A stretch of DNA of 64,000 bases from the NCBI GenBank assembly GCA_050948865.1, contig JBMNEQ010000004.1:120432-184431 (forward strand). The letters are read 5' to 3'. The DNA is from SKGN01 sp050948865 (GTDB taxonomy: Bacteria > Bacillota_I > Bacilli_A > RF39 > UBA660). Shown in pieces: positions 51,920-60,108 of this stretch (its first letter is position 1; each line of letters starts with the position of its first letter). A model generated the notes under the pieces. The model was not told the origin of the DNA. It saw only the letters and a program-made list of their open reading frames with translations, and did not search any database. The position numbers and the translations under genes are program-made.

Positions 51920-53016
51920 AATGTCCTAAATGTGGTCAAAATATTGTTAGTAATACTGATTTTTGTATTAATTGTGGAACTGATATAAAAAAAACAAATT
52001 ATGGTGGTGGTTTTAATTTAAAAGTTATTATTATTATCATGATTATTTTTATAATAGCTGGAACAGGCATTGTTTTAGGAATAATGTTTTTAGGAACAGA
52101 TAAAGAATTAGAACAATTCTTAAAAAATAATGAAGAAACCAAAGAGCCAAACCCCAATAAAATTTTAGAAGAAGAACCAACTTCATCTTTTTCAATAAAT
52201 AAATATTATGGAAATTATCTAATTAAAGATATTATTCCAACTAATAAAACTCCTCATAAGATCAAAGAAGAAACCAAAGAGTTTTTAAATTGGTCAATAT
52301 CTTTATTAGAAAATCAAGTAAAAATAGCAATTTATCAAACTGATTGGATTATTTTAAAAAATACTAATTTTTATTTAGAAGAAATTATTCCTGAAGAATT
52401 AAAAAATAATATTAATAATATTGAAACAGTCTTTTTTATTAAAGGAGACAGTTCTACTCCTTCTATTATTAATGAAGTCTGTTTTGTTATTAGTAATAAC
52501 TCTTTATTTCTTTATCTACATGATACTTTCTTTAAATTAGAAAAAGAAGAAATAACTTATAAAACTAACAATAATTTTTATAAAATTATTACTCCTCCTA
52601 AAACATTTGAAAATTCTGAAATAAACTCTTTTATATTAGAATTGGAAAATGAATTTAAAAGAAAAGTAGAATCTAATACAAGTTATATCATTAATTATTA
52701 TTATAAAGAAATCACGGATAATGAATTTTCCTTTTTAATCTTTACTAAGCTAATTGGTTATCCTTATGGACATACTTATCTTTATTATAAAACTATTTGT
52801 TATGATTTAAATAAAAAAAACATCTATACTTTATTTGATTATTTAAAATTTAAAAACCTTAATATTAATTTTATTAAAGAAGAATATGAAAAAGGTTTAT
52901 CTAATTTATCTTTAGATTTAGAAAATTATCCTTTTAATGATTCTTTACCTTATTATGTAATAAATAATAACTTACATATCTTATTAGAAGAAGATACTAT
53001 TATTATTAATTTTTAA
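51916..53016 (+). CDS. Zinc-ribbon membrane protein with RsiV-like external domain
   Basis: A 366-residue protein with an N-terminal zinc ribbon (Cys3, Cys6, Cys17, Cys20), one membrane segment (about 34-58) and a large C-terminal external domain. Its last part (about 235-366) resembles DUF3298/RsiV-like domains, but weakly. Function unknown. The same layout occurs in envelope-stress sensors. Translation is coupled to tgt by a 4-base overlap. Confidence 0.6.
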   Translation: MKCPKCGQNIVSNTDFCINCGTDIKKTNYGGGFNLKVIIIIMIIFIIAGTGIVLGIMFLGTDKELEQFLKNNEETKEPNPNKILEEEPTSSFSINKYYGNYLIKDIIPTNKTPHKIKEETKEFLNWSISLLENQVKIAIYQTDWIILKNTNFYLEEIIPEELKNNINNIETVFFIKGDSSTPSIINEVCFVISNNSLFLYLHDTFFKLEKEEITYKTNNNFYKIITPPKTFENSEINSFILELENEFKRKVESNTSYIINYYYKEITDNEFSFLIFTKLIGYPYGHTYLYYKTICYDLNKKNIYTLFDYLKFKNLNINFIKEEYEKGLSNLSLDLENYPFNDSLPYYVINNNLHILLEEDTIIINF

Positions 53017-53017
53017 A

Positions 53018-53377
53018 TTATGTCTTTTTCTTTTTAAAACTTATTCCAAACATACTCCCTAAGGTTGAAGAAATTAAAATCAAAGTATAATATAAAATTA
53101 GTTTCCAAGAAAAATTAAATTTAAAAATTATATTAAAAAAAAGAAAAAGGAAAATAATAGTCATTCCAAATTTTAATCCTGCTAACCAACCTTTTTGATT
53201 GGTTTGGCGACCTATTTGAAAAGCCCCTAATAATAAAGTTATAATTAATATTAATAGTTTACCAATATCTAATAGATTATGATTTATTAAATTAAAATAA
53301 TGACTAATAGTTAAAATTAAGATTAAAATTAAAATTAATAAAAAAGAATAACCAATTGTTTTAAGATATAATTTCAT
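53018..53377 (-). CDS. TIGR04086 family membrane protein (YrzE-like)
   Basis: A 119-residue protein with four membrane segments and the family signature LLGAFQIGRQTNQKGWLAGLK (split: GAFQIGRQTNQKGWLAG, about 56-72). In B. subtilis yrzE lies in the tgt-yrbF-yrzE-yrbG-spoVB order; here it is in that neighbourhood but inverted. GGAG lies 8 bases before the ATG. Function unknown. Confidence 0.8.
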   Translation of the reverse strand: MKLYLKTIGYSFLLILILILILTISHYFNLINHNLLDIGKLLILIITLLLGAFQIGRQTNQKGWLAGLKFGMTIIFLFLFFNIIFKFNFSWKLILYYTLILISSTLGSMFGISFKKKKT

Positions 53378-53452
53378 GATATCAACTCCTATTTATATAT
53401 ATTAATTGTATAAAATATTATGACTCAGGACATAACTAACTAGGTGATTAAA

Positions 53453-54097
53453 ATGGAATATTTAAATCTTTTATTAAAAATAATATTTTTTTATTTCTTT
53501 ATTACAATTGCTTATAAAATAATGGGGAAAAGGGAAGTTGGTCAATTAGGGGTTATTGATTTAATTGTTTCTATTTTAATAGCAGAATTAACAGCAATAA
53601 GTGTTGAAGATCCAACTAAACCGATATTTTATACTATTATTCCAGTTACTTTTTTAGTTATTGTTCAAGTTTCAGTCGCTTATATCTCTTTAAAATCTCC
53701 TAAGATTAGAATTTTATTTAGTGGAAAACCTTCAATGATTATAAATAAAGGAAAATTAGACTTTAAAGAAATGATTAAACAAAGATATAATTTAGATGAC
53801 TTATTATTACAGCTTAGAGAACAACAAATTAAAAGTTTAGAAGAAATTGAATATGCTATCTTAGAAAACAATGGTAAACTTTCTATTTTTCCTTACCAAG
53901 ATAAAAAGAGTGATTTACCTCTTCCTATCATATTAGATGGCCAAGTTCAATCAGATACTTTAAAATTATTAAAAAAAGAAAGAGAATGGTTAAATTTAAT
54001 CTTAAATAAAGAAAAAGTTAAAATTGAAGATATCTTTTATGCTTTTTATAAAGGAAGCAAAACTTTTATTATTAAAAAAAATGATATTGGTAAATAA
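53453..54097 (+). CDS. DUF421 membrane protein (YrbG/YetF-like)
   Basis: About 214 residues: three N-terminal membrane segments (AYKIMGKREVGQLGVIDLIVS is the hallmark; here about 16-36) followed by the two-part cytoplasmic DUF421 domain (PSMIINKGKLDFKEMIKQRY, LLLQLREQQIKSLEEIEYAIL). Function unknown; relatives in Bacillus are YrbG and YetF, linked to spores. ATG 53453 with AGGTG upstream is preferred to GTG 53444. Confidence 0.88.
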   Translation: MEYLNLLLKIIFFYFFITIAYKIMGKREVGQLGVIDLIVSILIAELTAISVEDPTKPIFYTIIPVTFLVIVQVSVAYISLKSPKIRILFSGKPSMIINKGKLDFKEMIKQRYNLDDLLLQLREQQIKSLEEIEYAILENNGKLSIFPYQDKKSDLPLPIILDGQVQSDTLKLLKKEREWLNLILNKEKVKIEDIFYAFYKGSKTFIIKKNDIGK

Positions 54098-54112
54098 AAA
54101 AGGAGGTTAATA

Positions 54113-54238
54113 ATGAAAAAAGATTGTTCTTATTATTCTGATGGACGAATTAAAAGTGCTTTAAAAGCCTTAGATATTTATCTAAAAATAAAAAAAGAAA
54201 AAGAATCAGAAAAAAAGGAAAAAGTATTGACAAAGTAA
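54113..54238 (+). CDS. 41-residue Lys-rich small protein
   Basis: Short open frame MKKDCSYYSDGRIKSALKAL... ending in a Lys/Glu-rich tail, preceded by a perfect AAAGGAGG ribosome binding site 4 bases from the ATG and 15 bases after the DUF421 gene. No family recognised. The ribosome binding site is the main support; the -35 of the next promoter overlaps its last codons. Confidence 0.5.
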   Translation: MKKDCSYYSDGRIKSALKALDIYLKIKKEKESEKKEKVLTK

Positions 54239-54256
54239 AACATAATATGCTAAAAT
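54227..54256 (+). promoter_or_regulatory. Promoter of candidate small RNA
   Basis: TTGACA (54227-54232), 18 bases, TAAAAT (54251-54256). A terminator follows only about 70 bases later, with no reading frame between. Confidence 0.6.
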
Positions 54257-54262
54257 TATTTT

Positions 54263-54329
54263 ATCAAGTAAATGGTTTGTTTGTTTATTTGATCTAGTTG
54301 AAGCGGCTAGTAAAATCGCTTCTTTTTTT
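54263..54329 (+). ncRNA. Candidate ~65-nt structured small RNA
   Basis: From the predicted start to the T run at 54323-54329 the transcript folds into two hairpins: ATCAAGTAAA (54263-54272) with TTTATTTGAT (54284-54293), ten pairs around an 11-base loop, then the terminator stem GAAGCG/CGCTTC. It has its own promoter and terminator and no gene, and lies between the DUF421 unit and the SOS-type polymerase, which has a separate promoter. No known RNA family recognised. It could instead be a minor leader or read-through product. Confidence 0.4.
54300..54329 (+). terminator. Intrinsic terminator
   Basis: GAAGCG (54300-54305) and CGCTTC (54317-54322) with a run of seven T's. Confidence 0.8.
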
Positions 54330-54337
54330 ATTTGATA

Positions 54338-54366
54338 TTGCAAACAAGCGTTCGCTCTGTTATAAT
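54338..54366 (+). promoter_or_regulatory. Promoter of Y-family polymerase gene
   Basis: TTGCAA (54338-54343), 17 bases, TATAAT (54361-54366). A LexA-like box occupies the spacer and -35. Confidence 0.85.
54341..54354. promoter_or_regulatory. LexA-like SOS box
   Basis: CAAACAAGCGTTCG matches 13 of 14 positions of CGAACRNRYGTTYG and lies between -35 and -10 of a translesion polymerase gene, the classical SOS arrangement. Confidence 0.8.
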
Positions 54367-54388
54367 TGAAATAATAAGGGAGAAAAAA

Positions 54389-55564
54389 ATGAAACCAATT
54401 ATCTTTCATATTGATGTAAATAATGCTTTTTTATCTTGGACAGCTGTTAATATATTAAAAACAGGATCTAAAAAAGATATTCGTTTAGAATATTCTGTAA
54501 TCGGGGGAAATGAACATTCAAGACAAGGAATTGTTTTAGCGAGAAGTCCTTTAGCTAAAGAAAAGGGAATTAAAACAGGAGAAACTTTATATGAAGCTAG
54601 AAAGAAATATCCTTATTTAAAGGTTTATCCTCCAGAATATGATTTATATCAACAAAAATCAAAAGAATTCTTTTTATTTTTAAAATCTTTTACTCCTGAT
54701 CTTGAAATATACTCCATTGATGAATGTTTCTTTAATTATAGTAGCATCAAACATCTTTATGGAGAAGAAATAGACTTTGCTCATTATTTAAAAGATAAAG
54801 TAAATAAAACCTTAGGTTTTACTGTTAATATTGGAATTAGTAATAACAAACTTTTAGCTAAAATGGCTTCTAATTTTAAAAAACCAAATTTAGTTCATAC
54901 TTTATATAAAGAAGAAATTCCACTTAAAATGTGGCCTTTACCAGTGAGTAACTTATTTGGGGTTGGTCCTAAAACAACTAAAAAATTAAATCAATTAAAA
55001 ATTAAAACAATAAAAGATTTAGCTTTAGCTAATGAATTAATATTAATAAAATATTTTAAAAATCAAGCTAAAGTCTTAATAGAAAAAGCTAATGGAATTG
55101 ATGAAAGCAAAATAATTACTAATCAAAAGGTTTCAAAAGGAATAAGTCAATCACTAACTTTAAAATATGATTTAACAACTACCTTAGAAATAATGAAAGT
55201 AATTAATAAAATGGCTGATAATTTAGCTTTAAAATTAAGAACAGAAAAACGTTATGCCGCTGTTATTAGTGTTATTTTAAAAGATACCTCTTTTAAAACC
55301 ACTTCTTTTCAACTAAAAATTAAAAATCCAACGAATAATGCAAAAAAGATTTCCCAAGTAGCTAAAATGTTACTTCATAAAAGATGGAATAAAAAACCAG
55401 TCCGATTAGTTGGTCTTAGACTAGATAAATTAGTTACTAAGGTTAATTATCAATTATCCTTTTTTGATAATTTTGAAAAACATTTAGAAATAACTAAATT
55501 AGATCAAGTTCTTGATCAGTTAAAAAATAAACATGGTCAAAATATTATCAAAAAAGGTAATTAA
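54389..55564 (+). CDS. dinB: Y-family DNA polymerase (Pol IV/UvrX-like)
   Basis: A 391-residue error-prone translesion polymerase. Catalytic carboxylates are in HIDVNNAFLSW (Asp9) and YSIDECFF; the thumb has the helix-hairpin-helix LFGVGPKTTKKLNQL; the little-finger domain follows. It resembles the UvrX/DinB branch. The C-terminal DQVLDQLKNKHGQNIIKKG is typical of that branch; a canonical beta-clamp motif is not obvious to me. ATG 54389 with AAGGGAG is the start. SOS control is indicated by the LexA-like box. Confidence 0.93.
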   Translation: MKPIIFHIDVNNAFLSWTAVNILKTGSKKDIRLEYSVIGGNEHSRQGIVLARSPLAKEKGIKTGETLYEARKKYPYLKVYPPEYDLYQQKSKEFFLFLKSFTPDLEIYSIDECFFNYSSIKHLYGEEIDFAHYLKDKVNKTLGFTVNIGISNNKLLAKMASNFKKPNLVHTLYKEEIPLKMWPLPVSNLFGVGPKTTKKLNQLKIKTIKDLALANELILIKYFKNQAKVLIEKANGIDESKIITNQKVSKGISQSLTLKYDLTTTLEIMKVINKMADNLALKLRTEKRYAAVISVILKDTSFKTTSFQLKIKNPTNNAKKISQVAKMLLHKRWNKKPVRLVGLRLDKLVTKVNYQLSFFDNFEKHLEITKLDQVLDQLKNKHGQNIIKKGN

Positions 55565-55660
55565 AATGGCAATTTTTGTTTAGATTTAGTTTATTTAATC
55601 TTAATTTGTTGTAATATTAAAAATAATAATCTATAATGATATTAAAATATAGGAGGATAT

Positions 55661-57427
55661 ATGATCGGGAAAATATTATTTATTGATGATAATTCGGCTA
55701 AAGTTTCTTTAAACATAGCTGAAGGGGTTATGGAGAACATTATTAATATTCATTTAGTTTTTGAAGATGATGAAAGAAGAATTTTAGGCGAAATTACTAC
55801 TTTAGAAAACGATATAGTTACAGTTCAATTTTTAGGAGAATTTAAAGAAGATAGTTTTATTAGTGGAATTATAAGAAAACCAAAATTAGCAGCGAAAGTA
55901 AGAATTATTTCTAAAGAAGAGTTAGCGGTTATCATGTCTCATAATGATCCTAAAACTTTTGCTTTTGGAAAATCTGTTTTATATAAAAATTATCCTGTTT
56001 ATGTTAATATTGATGATTTATTTAGTAATCATTTAGCCATCTTTGGAAATACTGGTAGTGGAAAATCTTATGGTGTAACAAAAATTTTACAATCTTTATT
56101 TTATAATGAAAAAAACATTGCTGTTAATTCTACCTTTTTTATTTTTGATGTTCACGGTGAATATAATAATGCTTTTAAAAACTTAAATGAATTTAATAAT
56201 AATTATCAATATAAAATGTTTCGAACTAATAACTATAATTTAGATGGGGAAATGTTAACAATTCCTCTTTGGTTATTAGATATTGAAGATATTGCTTTAT
56301 TATTAGGAGCAACAGAATATAGTCAATTAGTAATAATTGAAAAAGCTTTATTAATTCTTTCTGTTTTAACTGAACGTTCTGAAACTACAACTAAATATAA
56401 AAACCATTTAATAGCTAAATCAATTCAAACAATTTTATATTCTAATCTTTCAGCCACAAAAATTAGAAGTGAAGTTTTTGAAATATTAAGCATTTGTTCT
56501 ACTGATGAATTAAATCTTAATGCTTTAATCCCGGGAATAGGATATACAAGAGACTTTAAAAGATGTTTTGATATCAATAAAATGGGAACCTTTGCTGAAA
56601 ATGTTTTAATTCATGAATATATTAATCAATTTATTGATGAAGAATTAGAAAAAAAAGTTAGTAAAAAGATTAATAAATGTACTTTAAATGATTTAGAAGA
56701 TGCTCTTAATTTTGTAATTATCTCTGAAAACATTTTAGTTGATGATCAATTTTATAATCAAGCGATGATGTTAAAATTAAAATTAAGAAATTTAATTGTT
56801 AAGGGATATGGTCGTTTATTTGATTTTCCTGAGTATTTAAATAAAGAAAGTTATCTTACTAAATTAATGATAAAAAATAATCGACGTTCTCAATTAATAA
56901 ACATTAATTTAGAGGGTTTAAATGCTAATATTGCCTATTTTGTTACTCACACTTTAGCGAAACTAATTTTTGATTTTATATCTTCTTTAGAAAATAGAGC
57001 TTCAGTTCCCATTCATTTTCTGATTGAAGAAGCCCATCATTTTATTAAGAATAAAGATAATCCTCTTTATGGAGAAAATGTTTTTGAACAAATAGCTAAA
57101 GAAGGCCGTAAATATGGGGTTATTATTACTTTAATTTCTCAACGTCCAACAGAATTATCCGAAACGGCTTTATCTCAATGCTCTAGTTTTTTACTTTTTC
57201 GAACTAATCATCCTCGGGATTTAGAATATATGAAAAGGGCAATACCTAATGTTAACACTGATATTATTGAAAAACAAAGAAGTGTTCAACCAGGATATTG
57301 TGTTGGTTTAGGAAAAGTTTTTAAAATTCCTTTAATAGTAAAATTAGATTTACCAAATCCTCCTCCTCATAGTAGTAATGCTTTAGTTTATAATATTTGG
57401 TCAGGAAATAATAATAAGGCTATTTAA
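55661..57427 (+). CDS. HerA/DUF87-type ATPase
   Basis: A 588-residue hexameric ATPase-type protein: N-terminal HAS-barrel-like beta domain (about 1-85), Walker A GNTGSGKSYG (129-138), an FDVHGEY motif, and Walker B region IHFLIEEAHHFIKNK, ending with LISQRPTELSETALSQCSSFLLFRTNHPRD. HerA relatives translocate DNA, in archaea with the nuclease NurA and in bacteria sometimes in defence islands. No NurA or SIR2 gene adjoins it. Single gene behind TATAAT near 55632; its end overlaps the convergent flippase gene by 8 bases. Confidence 0.85.
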   Translation: MIGKILFIDDNSAKVSLNIAEGVMENIINIHLVFEDDERRILGEITTLENDIVTVQFLGEFKEDSFISGIIRKPKLAAKVRIISKEELAVIMSHNDPKTFAFGKSVLYKNYPVYVNIDDLFSNHLAIFGNTGSGKSYGVTKILQSLFYNEKNIAVNSTFFIFDVHGEYNNAFKNLNEFNNNYQYKMFRTNNYNLDGEMLTIPLWLLDIEDIALLLGATEYSQLVIIEKALLILSVLTERSETTTKYKNHLIAKSIQTILYSNLSATKIRSEVFEILSICSTDELNLNALIPGIGYTRDFKRCFDINKMGTFAENVLIHEYINQFIDEELEKKVSKKINKCTLNDLEDALNFVIISENILVDDQFYNQAMMLKLKLRNLIVKGYGRLFDFPEYLNKESYLTKLMIKNNRRSQLININLEGLNANIAYFVTHTLAKLIFDFISSLENRASVPIHFLIEEAHHFIKNKDNPLYGENVFEQIAKEGRKYGVIITLISQRPTELSETALSQCSSFLLFRTNHPRDLEYMKRAIPNVNTDIIEKQRSVQPGYCVGLGKVFKIPLIVKLDLPNPPPHSSNALVYNIWSGNNNKAI

Positions 57428-58709
57428 AAGCCTTTTTTATTTTATAAAAATTTAAACTAGTAACTATTATCATATTTACTATATTAGAAATAATAAGAGA
57501 ATACATTCCAATTTTTAAGAAAGATAAACTAATCAATAAACATATTTTTATAATCATACCAATAAGAGTATTAAGCATTGCTTCTTTAGCTCTATTAATA
57601 GCTTGTAAAGTAGCAGTTAATGGTGCTTGAATATAATAAAAGAGAAAAAAAGGAGCAATTTCCTTAATATAATCTTTACCAGCTGTAGTATTATAAACAA
57701 GTTTTAAAAAAAACTCTGGTTGAATAATTAAAAGAAAAGTGGTAATGATTCCTAAAAACAAAGATATTATTAGGCCTTGTTTTAATTTATTTTTTACATA
57801 ATGAAGATTCTTCTTGGAATATCCTTTACTAATCGCTGGAATTAAAGCAATACCAATGGTCTGGATTAAAAAAGAAGGCATCATTAATAAAGGAAAAACA
57901 TAACCATTTAAAATTCCATATTCTCTTATAAAAAATATATTAGTATAACCTACTTTAATTAAAATAAAACTAAGAATAAAAGGTTCTAAAAAGTAACCTA
58001 AAGACCCAATTAAACGAGATCCTGTAGTTGGTATTCCAATATTTAATATATCCTTAATAATGGTTAAATCAGGCTTAATATCACTTTTATTAATCTTGAT
58101 ATTTTTAGGTAAAAAACATAATAAAATAATTATAGAAGTTAATTCACTAAAAATATTAATTAAAATTATTCCTGCTATTGTTATTTTTAAACTATACTTT
58201 AATAAAAAGGGAGTAAAAATAATAATTAATAATAAACGCATTATTTGTTCAAAAATATTTGATATTGTATGGGGTAACATTTGTTCTTTTCCAAAAAAGT
58301 AACCACGAATAATACTAGAAAGACTAATAAAAGGTAAAACAAAACCAATTGCTATAATAGGAAGTAAAGTCCTTTCATCAAGCAATAACTTACTAATATA
58401 AGGACCTAATAAAATAATAATTATTAATAAAAGAAAATTTAAGAATAAAGAAAATGGAATTATGGAAAAAACTATATTCTTATTTCCTTTTTTATTTTCA
58501 GCTACTAATTTAGAAATAGCAATCGGATATCCTAAAACAGAGATATTAATAAATAACATAAAAGTAGGTAAGATTAACATATAAATACTTATCCCTTCAA
58601 GTCCAATTGCTCTAGTCATAATAACCTTAATTAACATTCCTAATATTTTTGTAATTACTGCTCCTATTAATAAAATAAAGGTTGAAGTTAAAAACTTATT
58701 CTTTTTCAC
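57420..58709 (-). CDS. spoVB: SpoVB-like lipid-linked oligosaccharide flippase (MOP superfamily)
   Basis: A 429-residue protein with about 12-14 membrane segments of the polysaccharide transport/MurJ-like group, including FLTSTFILLIGAVITKILGM at the start and SRLIGSLGYFLEP. Relatives (SpoVB, YtgP, MurJ) move peptidoglycan or polysaccharide precursors across the membrane. Position between yrbG-like and comN genes supports SpoVB. It starts at GTG after GGTTAGG. Confidence 0.88.
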   Translation of the reverse strand: MKKNKFLTSTFILLIGAVITKILGMLIKVIMTRAIGLEGISIYMLILPTFMLFINISVLGYPIAISKLVAENKKGNKNIVFSIIPFSLFLNFLLLIIIILLGPYISKLLLDERTLLPIIAIGFVLPFISLSSIIRGYFFGKEQMLPHTISNIFEQIMRLLLIIIFTPFLLKYSLKITIAGIILINIFSELTSIIILLCFLPKNIKINKSDIKPDLTIIKDILNIGIPTTGSRLIGSLGYFLEPFILSFILIKVGYTNIFFIREYGILNGYVFPLLMMPSFLIQTIGIALIPAISKGYSKKNLHYVKNKLKQGLIISLFLGIITTFLLIIQPEFFLKLVYNTTAGKDYIKEIAPFFLFYYIQAPLTATLQAINRAKEAMLNTLIGMIIKICLLISLSFLKIGMYSLIISNIVNMIIVTSLNFYKIKKAFK

Positions 58710-58806
58710 CTAACCACCCCTAAAAGTATTCATAATAATATATATGGAATTGCTTTAATATTAATTATGTTATACAATTAAAAAGGAAAATTAAAGGAGG
58801 GATAAA

Positions 58807-59997
58807 ATGGAAAAGATGAAAATTGAATTAATGCCTCATACCCCATTCTTAAAAGAAGATGGAACTTTTGATAAGGAAAAAGCTCTTAATTATAGTGGTA
58901 AAATAGCTGGTATTTGTTATAGTAAAGAAGGCTTTAAAGCTTTAGAAAAAGAAAAAGAAGAAATAACTAAAAAAAGAACTAATCTAACTTTAAATTTAGA
59001 ACATCATAGTGTTTTTGATCATCTTAATATTGGTCTTAATTTAAGTAATGTTCCTAAAATTGTGGCCATGTTATTAAATAATGAAAAACAATATAATACC
59101 AGTGAAAAATCTGCTCGTTATACCCCAGTAATAAGAAAAGAAGGGGGGATAATTTCTCAAGAAGAAGAAGTTCTTTATAATAAATGGATGCATATTTTTA
59201 AAGAAGAAATAAAAAAAGAATATAGCGATGTTTTAAAAGAAAATAAAATTGAAAAATTAGCTCAAGAAAATAGTCGTTATTTAGTTACAGTCTTTATGCC
59301 AACTGAACTTATTTATACAGTTCCTTTGGCCCAATTAAATAAAATAACTTCTTTTATGAATAAAATGATTAAAGAAGATAATAAGGATGATTTTAAAAGA
59401 AAAATAATTCCTTATTTAAAAGAATTTGTTTCTTTACTCAGTAAACTTAATGTTTTAGAAGAAAGATTACAAATAAATTCTAAAAATAGATCATTTTCCT
59501 TGTTTGGAGAAAAATTAAAAGAAGAATATTTTGGTGATGTTTATTCCACCAATTATAAAACTTCTTTAGCTTCTTTAGCCCAAGCTCATCGTCATCGAAC
59601 TATTGATTATGAAATCTTTCTTTTAAAAGAAAAGGAATATTTTATTCCTCCTATTATTAAAGATAATCCTCTTTTAGTAAAAGAATGGTTAAAAGATATT
59701 CAATCTTTAGCTCATGTTTATCCTCAAGGGGAATTAGTTTTGGTTAATGAAACTGGAACTTATCAAAATTTTCTTTTAAAAGCTAAAGAACGTTTATGTA
59801 GTAATGCCCAACTAGAAATTGCTAATCAAACTAAAAAAACTTTAGAAAAATATCAAGAAGCCTTACAAAAAAATAAACATCCCCTAAGTCAAGATATTGC
59901 TGCTTATACTAAAGGAGCGAGATGCACTTTTCCTGATTATCAATGCTCTAGTGATTGTAAGTTTCCTTTAGGAAAAACATTAAAAAGAAAAATATAA
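58807..59997 (+). CDS. thyX: Two-domain ThyX-like flavin-dependent thymidylate synthase
   Basis: A 396-residue protein. The N-terminal half has LEHHSVFDHLNIGLNLSN and NTSEKSARYT, aligning with HxSxxEHxxFTF and NExSxRY of ThyX, but the RHR of the motif is replaced. The C-terminal half has AQAHRHRTIDYEI and SNAQLEIANQTKK, so the RHR lies in the second half. The layout resembles the double-domain ThyX known from chlamydiae. It would make dTMP from dUMP using methylene-THF and FADH2. A Cys-rich C-terminus (CTFPDYQCSSDCKFP) is also seen. Divergent, so activity is inferred. AAAGGAGG ribosome binding site. Confidence 0.75.
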   Translation: MEKMKIELMPHTPFLKEDGTFDKEKALNYSGKIAGICYSKEGFKALEKEKEEITKKRTNLTLNLEHHSVFDHLNIGLNLSNVPKIVAMLLNNEKQYNTSEKSARYTPVIRKEGGIISQEEEVLYNKWMHIFKEEIKKEYSDVLKENKIEKLAQENSRYLVTVFMPTELIYTVPLAQLNKITSFMNKMIKEDNKDDFKRKIIPYLKEFVSLLSKLNVLEERLQINSKNRSFSLFGEKLKEEYFGDVYSTNYKTSLASLAQAHRHRTIDYEIFLLKEKEYFIPPIIKDNPLLVKEWLKDIQSLAHVYPQGELVLVNETGTYQNFLLKAKERLCSNAQLEIANQTKKTLEKYQEALQKNKHPLSQDIAAYTKGARCTFPDYQCSSDCKFPLGKTLKRKI

Positions 59998-60018
59998 ATT
60001 TTAAAATTAATCATCTTT

Positions 60019-60046
60019 AAAAACGTAGTTTTAGCTATGTTTTTAT
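60019..60046 (+). terminator. thyX terminator
   Basis: AAAAACGTAG (60019-60028), loop TTTTAG, CTATGTTTTT (60035-60044), one G-T pair. Confidence 0.75.
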
Positions 60047-60108
60047 TTTCCTTACTTATTTAAATAGTGTATAATTATTTAGTGTGAAAAAAGAAAGGAA
60101 CATCAAGA

